In this document: one piece after another, positions 25,345-34,470 of the stretch
Layout: each line of letters opens with the position of its first letter
Numbering within the stretch: position 1 is the first letter of the stretch
Assembly (NCBI GenBank): GCA_000153385.1
Contig: CH672374.1
Span: forward strand, 1 to 64,000
DNA from: Flavobacteria bacterium BBFL7
GTDB taxonomy: Bacteria; Bacteroidota; Bacteroidia; Flavobacteriales; Flavobacteriaceae
Direction of reading: 5' to 3'
Length of the DNA stretch: 64,000 nt
Made by a program: the position numbers and the translations under genes
The notes under the pieces: model-generated
What the model was told of the DNA's origin: nothing
Seen by the model: the letters and a program-made list of their open reading frames with translations, nothing else
Databases searched by the model: none

Positions 25345-26412
25345 TTATATTTTTAGTTCATGAAAGGCTTTTATAATGTCCTCGTTGCTAACGACTTGAT
25401 TAGTGATAAAAGAACCTATGGTGTCTAGAAGCACAAATTTAATTTCGCCATTAGTATTTTTCTTATCGTACTTCATGAGTTGGATCATTTGCATCACCTC
25501 ATCATCATTAAAAGAGAATTTAAAATCTAATGTGGTGTACCACTCTTTAATTTCCTCATATGCTTTAGTAGATAAGCCTGCATAGTGCACGCTTAAATAA
25601 GATTCAATAACGATACCAGCTGCAATGGCTTCACCATGTAAAACAGCTTCTCTTTCTGGATGCTCCATTAAAAAAGATTCTATCGCATGTCCTGCGGTAT
25701 GACCATAGTTAAGAGCCTTGCGAGGTCCTTTTTCAAATGGGTCCATCGACACGATGTCACTTTTAATAACAGCGCTTTGATATATTAATGAATTAAAAGT
25801 ATCAGATAGATAGTCTGTAACATGTAACATATCTTTCCAATATACTCGGTCGCTTATCAGTCCATGTTTAAACATCTCGATGCTACCATTAACCAGGTGT
25901 TGCTGTGGTAATGTTCTTAAGAATGCAGGATCTATAATCGTCATTATAGGTGGATTAATAACGCCTATCTGGTTTTTAAGATGACCTAGGTCTACACCGT
26001 TTTTACCACCTATAGCAGCGTCTACCATACCTAATAGTGTTGTAGGGATATGTATAAATGGAATACCACGTTTAATAGTTGATGCAATAAAACCACCCAA
26101 GTCAGTAATCACGCCACCACCTAGATTAATCATTAAACTGTTGCGGTCACAGCCCAGTTCAACTAGTGCACTCCATACACCAGCACAGGTATCTATATTT
26201 TTATATTCTTCTCCATGATCGATTTCGATTACTTCAATGGTTGCCGTTGTTTCAATCATTGGCATCAAGTAAGGATAACAGTTTTCCATCGTCTTATCGT
26301 CTACAAGAACAAAAATAGTAGATGGTTTATTTTCTTTGATCCATTTGTTGATGGCGTTAAAGCCTTGGTTTTCAAAGTAAATGGTAAAGTCTTTAATAGT
26401 AATTGGGTTCAT
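25345..26412 (-). CDS. aroB: 3-dehydroquinate synthase
   Basis: 355 residues. Second step of the shikimate pathway: NAD- and metal-dependent cyclisation of DAHP to 3-dehydroquinate. The NAD/substrate motifs GGGVITDLGGFIASTIKRG and PTTLLGMVDAAIGGKNGVD are intact, and the metal-binding histidines lie in NYGHTAGHAIE and the LHGEA segment. Length is normal. A copy of the iterated palindrome sits just upstream of the start, between aroB and the divergent proline dehydrogenase gene. Confidence 0.95.
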   Translation of the reverse strand: MNPITIKDFTIYFENQGFNAINKWIKENKPSTIFVLVDDKTMENCYPYLMPMIETTATIEVIEIDHGEEYKNIDTCAGVWSALVELGCDRNSLMINLGGGVITDLGGFIASTIKRGIPFIHIPTTLLGMVDAAIGGKNGVDLGHLKNQIGVINPPIMTIIDPAFLRTLPQQHLVNGSIEMFKHGLISDRVYWKDMLHVTDYLSDTFNSLIYQSAVIKSDIVSMDPFEKGPRKALNYGHTAGHAIESFLMEHPEREAVLHGEAIAAGIVIESYLSVHYAGLSTKAYEEIKEWYTTLDFKFSFNDDEVMQMIQLMKYDKKNTNGEIKFVLLDTIGSFITNQVVSNEDIIKAFHELKI

Positions 26413-26421
26413 GTTTTGTAT

Positions 26422-26436
26422 GCTTTCGCGAAAGCG
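26422..26436. repeat. iterated palindrome, intergenic
   Basis: GCTTTCGCGAAAGCG, ten bases upstream of the aroB start codon in the divergent promoter region. Confidence 0.75.
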
Positions 26437-26480
26437 TTAAAAGTACAATCTATGTCGCTATTATTTGGGTCCTTTGCTAC

Positions 26481-26488
26481 TATATTTG
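26481..26488 (+). promoter_or_regulatory. -7 box of proline dehydrogenase gene
   Basis: TATATTTG, a perfect -7 box, ends only four bases before the ATG at 26493, implying a leaderless or nearly leaderless mRNA if this promoter is used. Confidence 0.45.
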
Positions 26489-26492
26489 CCAC

Positions 26493-27665
26493 ATGAATAT
26501 GGAAAATCCTTTTAACAATACAGAGATAGCTTTTTCATTAAAAAGTAATCGCGAGCTGCGTAAAGCTCATTTTCTATTTAAAATGATGGGCTATCCATCG
26601 TTAGTTAACTTTGGGTCTGCTGTGATGATGAAATCACTACAGTGGAAGCTGCCTGTTAAAGGTCTTATTAAGCATACCGTATTTGAACATTTTTGTGGTG
26701 GAACCACTGAAGAGGAATGTGAATCTGTAGTTAAAAGGATGTATGAAAAAGGCGTGAGTAGCATTTTAGACTACTCTGTAGAAGGGAAAGAAGATGAGGC
26801 AGATTTTAATGCTGTAGTGGATAAGAAATTGAAACTTATAAAACATGCTGCTCATTCTGATGCGTTATATTTTGAAGTCGTAAAACCAACTGGAATAGGA
26901 AGATTTTATATCTGGCAAAAGGTCACAGAGAAAAAAGAACTTACCGCTGCAGAACAGGCAGAATGGCAACGTATCAAGGATAGAGTATTGTTATTATCAC
27001 AAACTGCTTATGATCATAATATAGCCTTATTATTTGATGGAGAAGAAAGCTGGATGCAAGACGCTGCAGATGAGTTGATTCGTGATATGATGGTGCAATT
27101 CAATAAAGAAAAAGCCATTATTTATAATACACTACAATGTTATAGACATGACAGACTGGATTACATTAAATCGTTGTATGAAGATGCCCAGAAGAACAAC
27201 TATATAGTAGGTGTAAAAATTGTACGTGGTGCCTACATGGAAAAGGAACGTGCACGTGCTGAAGAAATGGGTTATGAATCACCTATTTGTGTAAATAAAA
27301 TGGCGACAGATGAATTGTTTAACAGCGCCATGTTTTTTATACTCGATCATCTGGATGTTATCAAGTTGTGTATAGGAACTCATAATGAGTCTAGTACACT
27401 ACAAGCAATGGAAATTCTTACTAAAAAAGGTATTGCTGCAAATAATAAAGATGTGTGGTTTGGACAGTTATATGGTATGAGTGATAACTTAACTTTTAAC
27501 CTGGCACAGATGAACTACAATACGTTTAAAATATTGCCTTTTGGACCCATCGCTGATGTGATGCCATATTTAATACGTCGAGCACAAGAAAACACATCTG
27601 TTGCTGGACAAACGGGAAGAGAATTAATATTGATTAAACAAGAAATGAAAAGACGTGGTCTTTAA
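26493..27665 (+). CDS. proline dehydrogenase
   Basis: 390 residues from the ATG of MNMENPFNNTEIAFSLKSN; 30 upstream in-frame codons run through the promoter region and are rejected. FAD-dependent oxidation of proline to pyrroline-5-carboxylate, first step of proline breakdown. The barrel motifs are seen: KIVRGAYMEKERARA (about 250), CIGTHNESST (about 295), FGQLYGMSDNLTFNL (about 330) and PYLIRRAQENTSVAGQ near the end, typical of PRODH and PutA. It is the stand-alone form with no P5C dehydrogenase domain. It converges with the gene at 27662, overlapping by four bases. Confidence 0.95.
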   Translation: MNMENPFNNTEIAFSLKSNRELRKAHFLFKMMGYPSLVNFGSAVMMKSLQWKLPVKGLIKHTVFEHFCGGTTEEECESVVKRMYEKGVSSILDYSVEGKEDEADFNAVVDKKLKLIKHAAHSDALYFEVVKPTGIGRFYIWQKVTEKKELTAAEQAEWQRIKDRVLLLSQTAYDHNIALLFDGEESWMQDAADELIRDMMVQFNKEKAIIYNTLQCYRHDRLDYIKSLYEDAQKNNYIVGVKIVRGAYMEKERARAEEMGYESPICVNKMATDELFNSAMFFILDHLDVIKLCIGTHNESSTLQAMEILTKKGIAANNKDVWFGQLYGMSDNLTFNLAQMNYNTFKILPFGPIADVMPYLIRRAQENTSVAGQTGRELILIKQEMKRRGL

Positions 27666-28042
27666 TCATTATCGTTATAAATGATCTTTTCTACCGTTGC
27701 ATAGCGTTCACAATTCTTTACCCATAAAGTGGTATTAGATAATTCTTCACGACCAGAAATGTGGTAGAATTTGCAAGGAGTTGCGTCTCGATCTGATTTT
27801 GAAAAATTGACATCTCCATACTTTAAGATCAGTTGAATACTTAAGGTATCGATATCATTTTGAGCTAGATTTTCTCTTAATTCTGGTGATAGTCGGATAG
27901 ACTTCTTACCTATGTCTGCAAGAACTCTAGATTCTGGAAACCAGGTACATTGTGTTCTTTTACCAGTGAGAAAGAAAACTAAAAATATTAAACCTATCGA
28001 TACGCCACCTAGGTAAAAACTCAATCGTTGAATAAATTTCAT
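27662..28042 (-). CDS. small membrane-anchored protein, DUF4258-like
   Basis: 126 residues. One membrane helix at about 9-27 (LGGVSIGLIFLVFFL) is followed by a soluble part with conserved-looking cysteines (TQCTWFP, TPCKFY, KNCERYA). The sequence recalls a DUF4258-annotated family in Flavobacteriaceae that neighbours the alanine dehydrogenase gene. Function unknown. It starts 9 bases after the ald stop codon, so the two likely form an operon. Confidence 0.65.
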   Translation of the reverse strand: MKFIQRLSFYLGGVSIGLIFLVFFLTGKRTQCTWFPESRVLADIGKKSIRLSPELRENLAQNDIDTLSIQLILKYGDVNFSKSDRDATPCKFYHISGREELSNTTLWVKNCERYATVEKIIYNDND

Positions 28043-28051
28043 TGCTGCTCT

Positions 28052-29251
28052 TTAAAAGATGAGCAAATTTACGTCGCTATAAGGTAAGTTATACCATGAA
28101 CCTACAGATTTGTTTGTATTGATACCATGATACATATAGATTCCGCATTTAAGACCTTTGTCCATTCTTATGGCGTGTTCAATTCCGCCATCTTCAGCAA
28201 TGTTCAATAAATAAGGAGTAAAAATGTTGCTTAAGGAAATAGAAGCCGTTTTGGAGTATCGCGACGGTATGTTAGGAACACAATAATGAGTAACTCCATA
28301 TTTTTCAAAAGTAGGTTTATCATGCGTGGTGACCTCACTGGTTTCAAAACAGCCGCCCATGTCTATACTTATATCCATGATCACAGAACCTTGCTTCATA
28401 TTTTCTACCATCGTCTTAGTCACTACAACTGGTGCTCTATTACTACCTGATAATGCACCTACCACGACATCACATCTTCTCAAAGCCTTGAGTAAATATT
28501 TAGGTTGTAGGGTAGAAGTATATAATTGCTGACTCACTTTATCTTGAAGGTTGCGCAATTTAGTAATGGAGTTGTCAAATACTTTCACATTTGCACCTAA
28601 GCCTAATGCGGTACGAGCGGCAAATTCACCTACAACGCCAGCTCCCATAATGACCACATCAACAGGTGGAACGCCAGTGATGTTACCAAACAATTGTCCG
28701 GTGCGATTTGCGCCGCTGCTTAATAATTCACTTGCAATAAGTATGGACGCTATTCCTGATATCTCACTTAAAGCACTTACTGCTGGATAATTCCCACTAT
28801 CATCTTGAATAAACTCAAAAGCTAACGCAGTTACTTTTTTTGCTGCTAGTTTTTCAAAATATTTTTTATTGCGAGTTTTAATTTGCAGTGCTGATATTAA
28901 AACGCTTTGTGATTTAATAAGTTCTATTTCATCTAGTGATGGTGGAGCTACTTTTAAAATAGTAGGACAAGAAAATACCTTATTGCGATCAGAGGTAAGC
29001 TCTGCACCAGCTTCATTATATTGTGAATCTGTAAAATTTGATCCTTTACCTGCACCTTTTTCCATCAATATGCGATGACCATGCGCCGTTAGTGCTGCTA
29101 CAGCATCTGGAGTTAAGACTATACGCTTTTCTTGATGTTGTGTCTCCTTAGGAATTCCTATAAGTAATTCTTGCTTAGAGCGTTGTATCTCTAGGCGTTC
29201 CTCTTGTGGTAAGAGTTGATCTTTAGTAAATGGAGATAAGTGTTGACTCAT
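28052..29251 (-). CDS. ald: alanine dehydrogenase
   Basis: 399 residues. NAD-dependent interconversion of alanine with pyruvate and ammonia. N-terminal AlaDH/PNT motif IGIPKETQHQEKRIVLTPDAV (in two parts), then the Rossmann motif VVIMGAGVVGEFAARTALG (about 205) and MDISIDMGGCFETSE. It has an N-terminal extension of about 25 residues before LLIGIPKE and belongs to the long Bacteroidetes branch. The alternative, a transhydrogenase alpha subunit, is less likely as no beta partner follows. Confidence 0.9.
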   Translation of the reverse strand: MSQHLSPFTKDQLLPQEERLEIQRSKQELLIGIPKETQHQEKRIVLTPDAVAALTAHGHRILMEKGAGKGSNFTDSQYNEAGAELTSDRNKVFSCPTILKVAPPSLDEIELIKSQSVLISALQIKTRNKKYFEKLAAKKVTALAFEFIQDDSGNYPAVSALSEISGIASILIASELLSSGANRTGQLFGNITGVPPVDVVIMGAGVVGEFAARTALGLGANVKVFDNSITKLRNLQDKVSQQLYTSTLQPKYLLKALRRCDVVVGALSGSNRAPVVVTKTMVENMKQGSVIMDISIDMGGCFETSEVTTHDKPTFEKYGVTHYCVPNIPSRYSKTASISLSNIFTPYLLNIAEDGGIEHAIRMDKGLKCGIYMYHGINTNKSVGSWYNLPYSDVNLLIF

Positions 29252-29283
29252 AAGAACTTATATAATCCCTAAAATTAGTCAAT

Positions 29284-29760
29284 TTAACTGAAGAATCGAT
29301 CACTAGGTTTTCTAACGCCTTCTTCAATTTCAGAAATATCGATACCGTGAATTTTATCAAATACTTTAATACGAGCTAGATAACTAGCAGAAAGCGACCC
29401 GATAACTACTGGAATAATAAAATAGATCTCGTTATGATCTATATATTCAACATCGGGAAGAAATACAGACACGAGTTGAAAGAAGTACATTGAAAATGGA
29501 ATAATAATGACATGATACCACCAATGTTTACATGTTAAAAACCAGATAAAAAACAATAAAGCAGGAACAAGCTTAAGGGTGATCAACCATGTCGTAATGT
29601 AGGCATCACCACCGAGACTTTCGTTCACTGATTTAAGGAAACTAATATCCCACAAACTTTCTGGAACAGCCTCATAGCTATAAAATAAATATGGGATAAC
29701 TGCAAGTATAACGGCAACTACGGTACCATATATTAATGTGCTCGAATTATTATTTGGCAT
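29284..29760 (-). CDS. four-helix membrane protein of unknown function
   Basis: 158 residues. Likely helices at about 9-26, 55-73, 80-102 and 112-130, then a soluble tail (ARIKVFDKIHGIDISEIEEGV). No recognised family. Thirty-two bases upstream of ald on the same strand, so possibly cotranscribed with it. Confidence 0.7.
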   Translation of the reverse strand: MPNNNSSTLIYGTVVAVILAVIPYLFYSYEAVPESLWDISFLKSVNESLGGDAYITTWLITLKLVPALLFFIWFLTCKHWWYHVIIIPFSMYFFQLVSVFLPDVEYIDHNEIYFIIPVVIGSLSASYLARIKVFDKIHGIDISEIEEGVRKPSDRFFS

Positions 29761-29788
29761 ATATTATTTTAAACTAAACCCTAATAAA

Positions 29789-29816
29789 AAAATCCTCGTA
29801 TGCACGAAGATTTTTT
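29789..29816. terminator. hairpin terminator, distal copy
   Basis: AATCCTCG-TATGCA-CGAAGATT with A and T runs. Near copy of the next hairpin; the pair is in tandem. Confidence 0.65.
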
Positions 29817-29828
29817 AAAGATAACAAA

Positions 29829-29857
29829 AAAAAATCTTCGCTTACACGAAGATTTTT
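29829..29857. terminator. hairpin terminator, proximal copy
   Basis: AATCTTCG-CTTACA-CGAAGATT, eight perfect pairs with A and T runs on both sides. It lies 20 bases past the stop codon of the small gene at 29878. Confidence 0.75.
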
Positions 29858-29877
29858 AAAAGATTTACAATAATCTA

Positions 29878-30042
29878 TTATAATAGACCATTTGCTTTTG
29901 CTACTGCTAATTTCTTAGCTAGTGTTTTCTTTTCAACTTTCTTCGATGTTGGCGCTTCTGGCGCAAATTGTACTGCAGCTCCTGCTATCGATACACTGAA
30001 TATCGCTAACAAAGCCATCGCTTTGAGGGACTTGTTGTTCAT
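29878..30042 (-). CDS. small exported peptide, 54 residues
   Basis: ATG at 30042, stop TAA at 29880-29878. The sequence is MNNKSLKAMALLAIFSVSIA, then GAAVQFAPEAPTSKK, then a Lys/Ala-rich end (KKTLAKKLAVAKANGLL). The first 22 residues look like a signal peptide, leaving about 30 residues of basic peptide. Codon use is like the neighbours, and two strong terminators follow directly, so it is a compact stand-alone unit. Function unknown; it may be a small periplasmic or secreted basic peptide. Confidence 0.65.
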   Translation of the reverse strand: MNNKSLKAMALLAIFSVSIAGAAVQFAPEAPTSKKVEKKTLAKKLAVAKANGLL

Positions 30043-30214
30043 AATAAATTTGGTTTAAGTAAATAAGTGATACTAATGTATAGTGTTTAATTCTGTAAAC
30101 CAATAAAAAAATAAAGAAAAAGATTAACCAATTCGATAATCGGGCAAAACGTCGGTTATGTTAAAATGTTAAATAATTTTGTTAACCTCAGTTAATTGCA
30201 TCAGGAAATTGCGG

Positions 30215-30616
30215 CTAGTTTAGTGAGATTTTTCTTAAATCAGTATCGATAATCTCAATTTTCACAGTTGTAAATTGCTCTAAATAAGGTATTAATAGAT
30301 CTGGCCATTCAATGAATAAATAGGCGTTACTATCTAGATATTCTTCAATTCCTATATCAAATAGTTCTGTTTTATCCTTAATTCGATACAAATCGAAGTG
30401 ATAAACGGTCAGTTTATCGGTTTTATATTCGTTAACAATGGAAAAAGTAGGAGAAGAGGTTACTTCTTTTATTCCCAATTGTTTACACATGGCATTTATG
30501 AGCGTTGTTTTGCCTGAACCCATCGGTGCGTCCAACAAAAACACCTTATTTGAGGTTTGTGATAAAATTTGTCTAGCAACTTGATCGATATCGTCTATAT
30601 GATATGTAATGTTCAT
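30215..30616 (-). CDS. tsaE: tRNA threonylcarbamoyladenosine synthesis ATPase TsaE
   Basis: 133 residues. TsaE supports the TsaBD complex that makes t6A37 on tRNAs reading ANN codons. Walker A DAPMGSGKTTLINAM (about 30), then TSSPTFSIVNEY, HFDLYRI and FIEWPD match the YjeE family in order. It follows porX directly (stop and start adjoin), so the two are one operon. Confidence 0.93.
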   Translation of the reverse strand: MNITYHIDDIDQVARQILSQTSNKVFLLDAPMGSGKTTLINAMCKQLGIKEVTSSPTFSIVNEYKTDKLTVYHFDLYRIKDKTELFDIGIEEYLDSNAYLFIEWPDLLIPYLEQFTTVKIEIIDTDLRKISLN

Positions 30617-32167
30617 TTATCTAGGATTAAAAACCGCAAACGGTATTAACATCTCTTCCAGGGAAACACCACCATGTTGATATGTGTTTCTGTAATAACT
30701 GACATAATGATTGTAGTTGTTAGGGTAGGCAAAAAATAAATCACCTTTAGCAAAAATAAAACTACTACTCATATTAATCTTAGGTAGTTTAATGGTGCTT
30801 GGGTCTTTGGCTGACAGTACATCCTTATCTTCATAGCTCAGGCTGCGTCCCGTTTTGTATCGCAAATTAAGACTTGTGTCACGGTCACCTACTACTTTAC
30901 TAGGATTGGTTACATTAATAGTACCGTGATCTGTGGTTAAAATTAATTTAAACCCTAATTCTTGTGCTTTTTGGATTATCTCTAGTAAAGGAGAGTTTTT
31001 GAACCAACTTAAACTTAGGGAACGGTATGATTTATCGTTACCAGCAAGGTCTTTAATCACCTTCATTTCTGTTTTAGAATGTGATAACATATCTACAAAG
31101 TTGTACACCACAACAGTAAGATCATTTTCTTTTTGTGATTTAAAATTTTCTGCTAGTTTTCTTCCTTGTTGTTCACTTGTAATTTTATGATATTGATTCG
31201 TTAATCCTAAACCTAATCTCTTTAATTGAGCCGTGAGAAATTCATCTTCGTGCATGTTTTTCCCACCTTCATCAGTATCATTTAACCATAAATCTGGATG
31301 TCTTTTGGCCATATCTTCAGGCATTAATCCCGAGAATAATGCATTTCTAGCATATTGAGTAGCGGTAGGTAGTATAGAGCAATAGGTTTCTTCAACTTCT
31401 TTTTTATAATGTCCGTTGATGATATTTTCAAATACCTTAAATTGATCATAGCGCAAATTATCCACAACAACTAATAGAACAGGTTGTTCTTTTTTAAGAT
31501 GCGGAGCGATACGTTTTTTAAATAAATTATGAGACATGACAGGAGCTTCGTCGGCGTCCTCAAACCATTCTGGATAGTTGCGATCTATAAATTTACAAAA
31601 CTGATTATTGGCTTCGTTTTTTTGAGTTGTTAGAATTTCTAACATACCACTGTCATCTATATCTTCTAATTCTAATTCCCAGTAAATTAATTTCTGATAT
31701 AACTGTACCCATTCTTCATAAGAGTTGATCATAGAAAGATCCATAGAGATTTTTCTAAACTCTCTTTGATAATCAGAGGTTGTTTTATTAGATACTAATC
31801 GTGAATGGTCTAGGTTCTTTTTAAGGGAAAGAAGGATTTGATTAGGGTTTACAGGTTTGATAAGATAATCTGCAATTTTAGAACCTATGGCTTCCTCCAT
31901 GATATACTCTTCCTCACTTTTAGTAATCATGATCACAGGAAGTTGCGCTTGCTTTTCTTTAATTTCGTGCAAAGTTTCTAATCCAGTTAGACCAGGCATA
32001 TTCTCATCCAGTAAAACGATGTCATAGTTCACTTCTTCAATAGCTACTAGCGCTTCAGTACCACTTACTCTTGTGTCAATACTGTATCCTTTATTTTCTA
32101 AAAAGATGATGTGAGGCTTTAATAAATCTACTTCATCATCTACCCAAAGGATTTTTATGTCTGTCAT
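30617..32167 (-). CDS. porX: PorX, response regulator with PglZ domain controlling T9SS
   Basis: 516 residues from the ATG of MTDIKILWVDDEVD; 14 upstream codons are dropped. An N-terminal receiver domain (1-120) has the phospho-acceptor Asp in VLLDENMPG and Lys in LIKPVNP. The C-terminal part from about 200 is a PglZ/alkaline-phosphatase-like domain with VVDNLRYDQFKVFE (metal-binding Asp) and LTTDHGTINV. This architecture is PorX, which with the PorY kinase regulates type IX secretion genes in Bacteroidetes. Divergent from the HD-domain gene with 33 bases between starts. Confidence 0.92.
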   Translation of the reverse strand: MTDIKILWVDDEVDLLKPHIIFLENKGYSIDTRVSGTEALVAIEEVNYDIVLLDENMPGLTGLETLHEIKEKQAQLPVIMITKSEEEYIMEEAIGSKIADYLIKPVNPNQILLSLKKNLDHSRLVSNKTTSDYQREFRKISMDLSMINSYEEWVQLYQKLIYWELELEDIDDSGMLEILTTQKNEANNQFCKFIDRNYPEWFEDADEAPVMSHNLFKKRIAPHLKKEQPVLLVVVDNLRYDQFKVFENIINGHYKKEVEETYCSILPTATQYARNALFSGLMPEDMAKRHPDLWLNDTDEGGKNMHEDEFLTAQLKRLGLGLTNQYHKITSEQQGRKLAENFKSQKENDLTVVVYNFVDMLSHSKTEMKVIKDLAGNDKSYRSLSLSWFKNSPLLEIIQKAQELGFKLILTTDHGTINVTNPSKVVGDRDTSLNLRYKTGRSLSYEDKDVLSAKDPSTIKLPKINMSSSFIFAKGDLFFAYPNNYNHYVSYYRNTYQHGGVSLEEMLIPFAVFNPR

Positions 32168-32200
32168 ATCAGTATCTTTGTAATTAAATAGCTGTTCCTT

Positions 32201-33427
32201 TTGAATCAACAGAACAAACTTAAAATATTAAACGATCCCATTTATGGTTTTATTACCATTCCTAATGAGGACTTATTTACAATAATAGAACATCCTTTCT
32301 TTCAAAGGCTGCGTCGCATCACTCAAATGGGTTTGAGCTACTTGGTTTATCCTGGTGCTCATCATACTCGTTTTCATCATGCCTTGGGCTGTTTGCATTT
32401 GATGCAAAAAGCAGTTCAAGTCCTTCGTTCTAAGGATGTTGAAATCTCTTATGATGAAGAAGGTGCCTTGTATAAAGCAATTCTATTACATGATATAGGA
32501 CATGGTCCTTTTTCTCATGCTATGGAACATAGCTTTGTAAATAATGTCAGTCACGAAGATATTTCTATCCTTTTTATGGAGGCTCTTAATACAGAGTTTA
32601 ACGGCAGTTTAACGCTAGCGATTAAAATTTTTAAAGGAGAATATCATCGTCCATTTATGATGCAGCTTATTTCAAGCCAGCTAGACATGGATAGGCTCGA
32701 CTATTTGAAAAGAGATAGCTTCTATACCGGCGTGGCCGAAGGTAATATCAATAGTCAACGATTAATCGCCATGCTTAATGTAAAAGATGATGAGTTAGTC
32801 GTAGAACAAAAAGGGATCTATTCTGTAGAGCATTTTCTGAGTAGTCGCAGGTTAATGTATTGGCAGGTTTATTTACATAAAACGGGAATAGGAGCAGAGC
32901 ATTTATTACAGTCTGTTTTTGTGCGTATCAAGGAATTGCTTCAAAAAGGTGAAAAATTAGAAATCCCAGCAGATTTAAATTTCTTTCTTCAACATGATGT
33001 AACGCTAGATGATTTTAATTTAGAAACACTACAAAGGTTTTCAAGACTGGACGATACAGATTTAGTTACTACATTAAAATATGGTGCTCAACATGAAGAT
33101 TTTGTACTTAAAGAATTGTGCCAAATGATTTTAAATCGACAGCTTCTTAAAATTAAGTTTACTAAGCAGCCTGTATCTGATTCAAAGTTGAATAAAAAGA
33201 TTAAAATTTTAAAGTCGGTTTATGACCTTTCTGACCATGAGGCTAAATATTTTATTTTTTCAGGAGCTGTTCATAACCTCGCTTACGCGAAAGCGAAACC
33301 AATAAAAATCCTTCTTAAAAATGGTAAGTTAGTAGAGCTCATCAAGGCTGGCGAGGAAGCAAGTTTTAAAGCGCTTGCCAAACAAGTCACAAAATATTAC
33401 TATTGCTATCCTAAGGTACAGGATTAA
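32201..33427 (+). CDS. HD-domain phosphohydrolase (dNTPase/SAMHD1-like)
   Basis: 408 residues from TTG (NQQNKLKILNDPIYGF); the next ATG would remove the conserved start. The HD metal site is complete: HHTRFHHALG (about 52-60), LLHDIGHGPFSH (about 98) and the later Asp in QLDMDRLDYLKRDS. The family includes dNTP triphosphohydrolases; the substrate here is not shown. A palindrome copy encodes NLAYAKAKP near the C-terminus. It precedes the lipid A genes by 23 bases and lpxD has its own -7 box, so linkage may be loose. Confidence 0.85.
   Translation: MNQQNKLKILNDPIYGFITIPNEDLFTIIEHPFFQRLRRITQMGLSYLVYPGAHHTRFHHALGCLHLMQKAVQVLRSKDVEISYDEEGALYKAILLHDIGHGPFSHAMEHSFVNNVSHEDISILFMEALNTEFNGSLTLAIKIFKGEYHRPFMMQLISSQLDMDRLDYLKRDSFYTGVAEGNINSQRLIAMLNVKDDELVVEQKGIYSVEHFLSSRRLMYWQVYLHKTGIGAEHLLQSVFVRIKELLQKGEKLEIPADLNFFLQHDVTLDDFNLETLQRFSRLDDTDLVTTLKYGAQHEDFVLKELCQMILNRQLLKIKFTKQPVSDSKLNKKIKILKSVYDLSDHEAKYFIFSGAVHNLAYAKAKPIKILLKNGKLVELIKAGEEASFKALAKQVTKYYYCYPKVQD
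33290..33305. repeat. iterated palindrome, variant, in the HD-domain gene
   Basis: CGCTTACGCGAAAGCG, one base off the consensus, in the reading frame encoding AYAKAK. Confidence 0.65.
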
Positions 33428-33437
33428 CTAAAATTAC

Positions 33438-33445
33438 TATTTTTG
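33438..33445 (+). promoter_or_regulatory. -7 box of the lipid A cluster
   Basis: TATTTTTG ends five bases before the lpxD ATG, again giving almost no leader. Confidence 0.45.
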
Positions 33446-33450
33446 CGTTA

Positions 33451-34470
33451 ATGAAATTTACCGTACAACAGATTGCAGATATACTAGAAGGAACTATTGA
33501 AGGTGACTCTGAAATGCAAGTTTCTAAGCTTTCTAAAATAGAAGAAGGTGAAGTTGGTAGTATTAGCTTTTTATCAAATTCTAAGTATACACCATATATA
33601 TATACAACAAATGCTAGCGCTGTAATTGTTAATGCTGATTTTGTTCCAGACCAAGATGTGACTACAACTTTGATTAAAGTTGAAGATTCCTATAGTGCGT
33701 TTACTAAATTGCTGGAGTATTATCAGATGATCAAACTCAATAAAAATGGTATTGAGCAACCTAGTTATATGCATGAGTCTGTAGTGAATGGTGATGGACT
33801 ATATCTAGCAGCATTTGCATATGTTTCACAGAATGTAAAACTCGGTGAAAACGTAAAAATCTTTTCGCAAGTTCATATATCTGATAATGTAACTATAGGA
33901 GATAATTGTGTGATTCACTCAGGCGCAAAAATAATGTCAGATACAATCATAGGTGATAATGTAACAATCCATGCTGGAGCTGTGGTTGGTGCAGATGGAT
34001 TTGGCTTTTCTCCTAACTCAGACGGAACTTACAATAAAATACCTCAAACGGGTATTGTGATCATAGAAGATAATGTAGATATAGGAGCACTTACAACTAT
34101 AGATAGAGCAACATTAGGAGCTACTATTATTAAAAAAGGTGCTAAGCTAGATAATCAGATACAGATAGGACATAATGTAGAGATAGGTGAGAATACAGTT
34201 ATAGCCGCTCAAACCGGTGTTGCAGGATCATCAAAAGTTGGTAAAAATTGCCGTATTGGTGGTCAGGTAGGTATATCTGGACATTTAACTATAGGTGATA
34301 ATGTAGGTATTCAAGCACAAAGTGGTGTAGGTAGAAATATCAAAGATAATATGGTGATACAAGGTTCGCCGGCATTTGATTATGGAGATTGGAACCGTTC
34401 CTATGTATACTTTAAAAATTTAAAAAAGATAGACAGTAGAATAGCTGATCTTGAGAAAAAGAATTTATAG
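33451..34470 (+). CDS. lpxD: UDP-3-O-(3-hydroxyacyl)glucosamine N-acyltransferase
   Basis: 339 residues. Adds the second hydroxyacyl chain from ACP in lipid A synthesis. An N-terminal uridine-binding domain (1-100, ISFLSNSKYTPYIYTT) is followed by a left-handed beta-helix of hexapeptide repeats from about 110 (ENVKIFSQVHISDNVTIGD). The catalytic His lies in QIGHNVEIGENT (about 243). The stop codon TAG is followed at once by the lpxC/fabZ ATG. Confidence 0.95.
   Translation: MKFTVQQIADILEGTIEGDSEMQVSKLSKIEEGEVGSISFLSNSKYTPYIYTTNASAVIVNADFVPDQDVTTTLIKVEDSYSAFTKLLEYYQMIKLNKNGIEQPSYMHESVVNGDGLYLAAFAYVSQNVKLGENVKIFSQVHISDNVTIGDNCVIHSGAKIMSDTIIGDNVTIHAGAVVGADGFGFSPNSDGTYNKIPQTGIVIIEDNVDIGALTTIDRATLGATIIKKGAKLDNQIQIGHNVEIGENTVIAAQTGVAGSSKVGKNCRIGGQVGISGHLTIGDNVGIQAQSGVGRNIKDNMVIQGSPAFDYGDWNRSYVYFKNLKKIDSRIADLEKKNL

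Noticed and set aside
26403-26492. 30-codon N-terminal extension of proline dehydrogenase
   Set aside because: It overlaps the palindrome and the promoter and has no family support.
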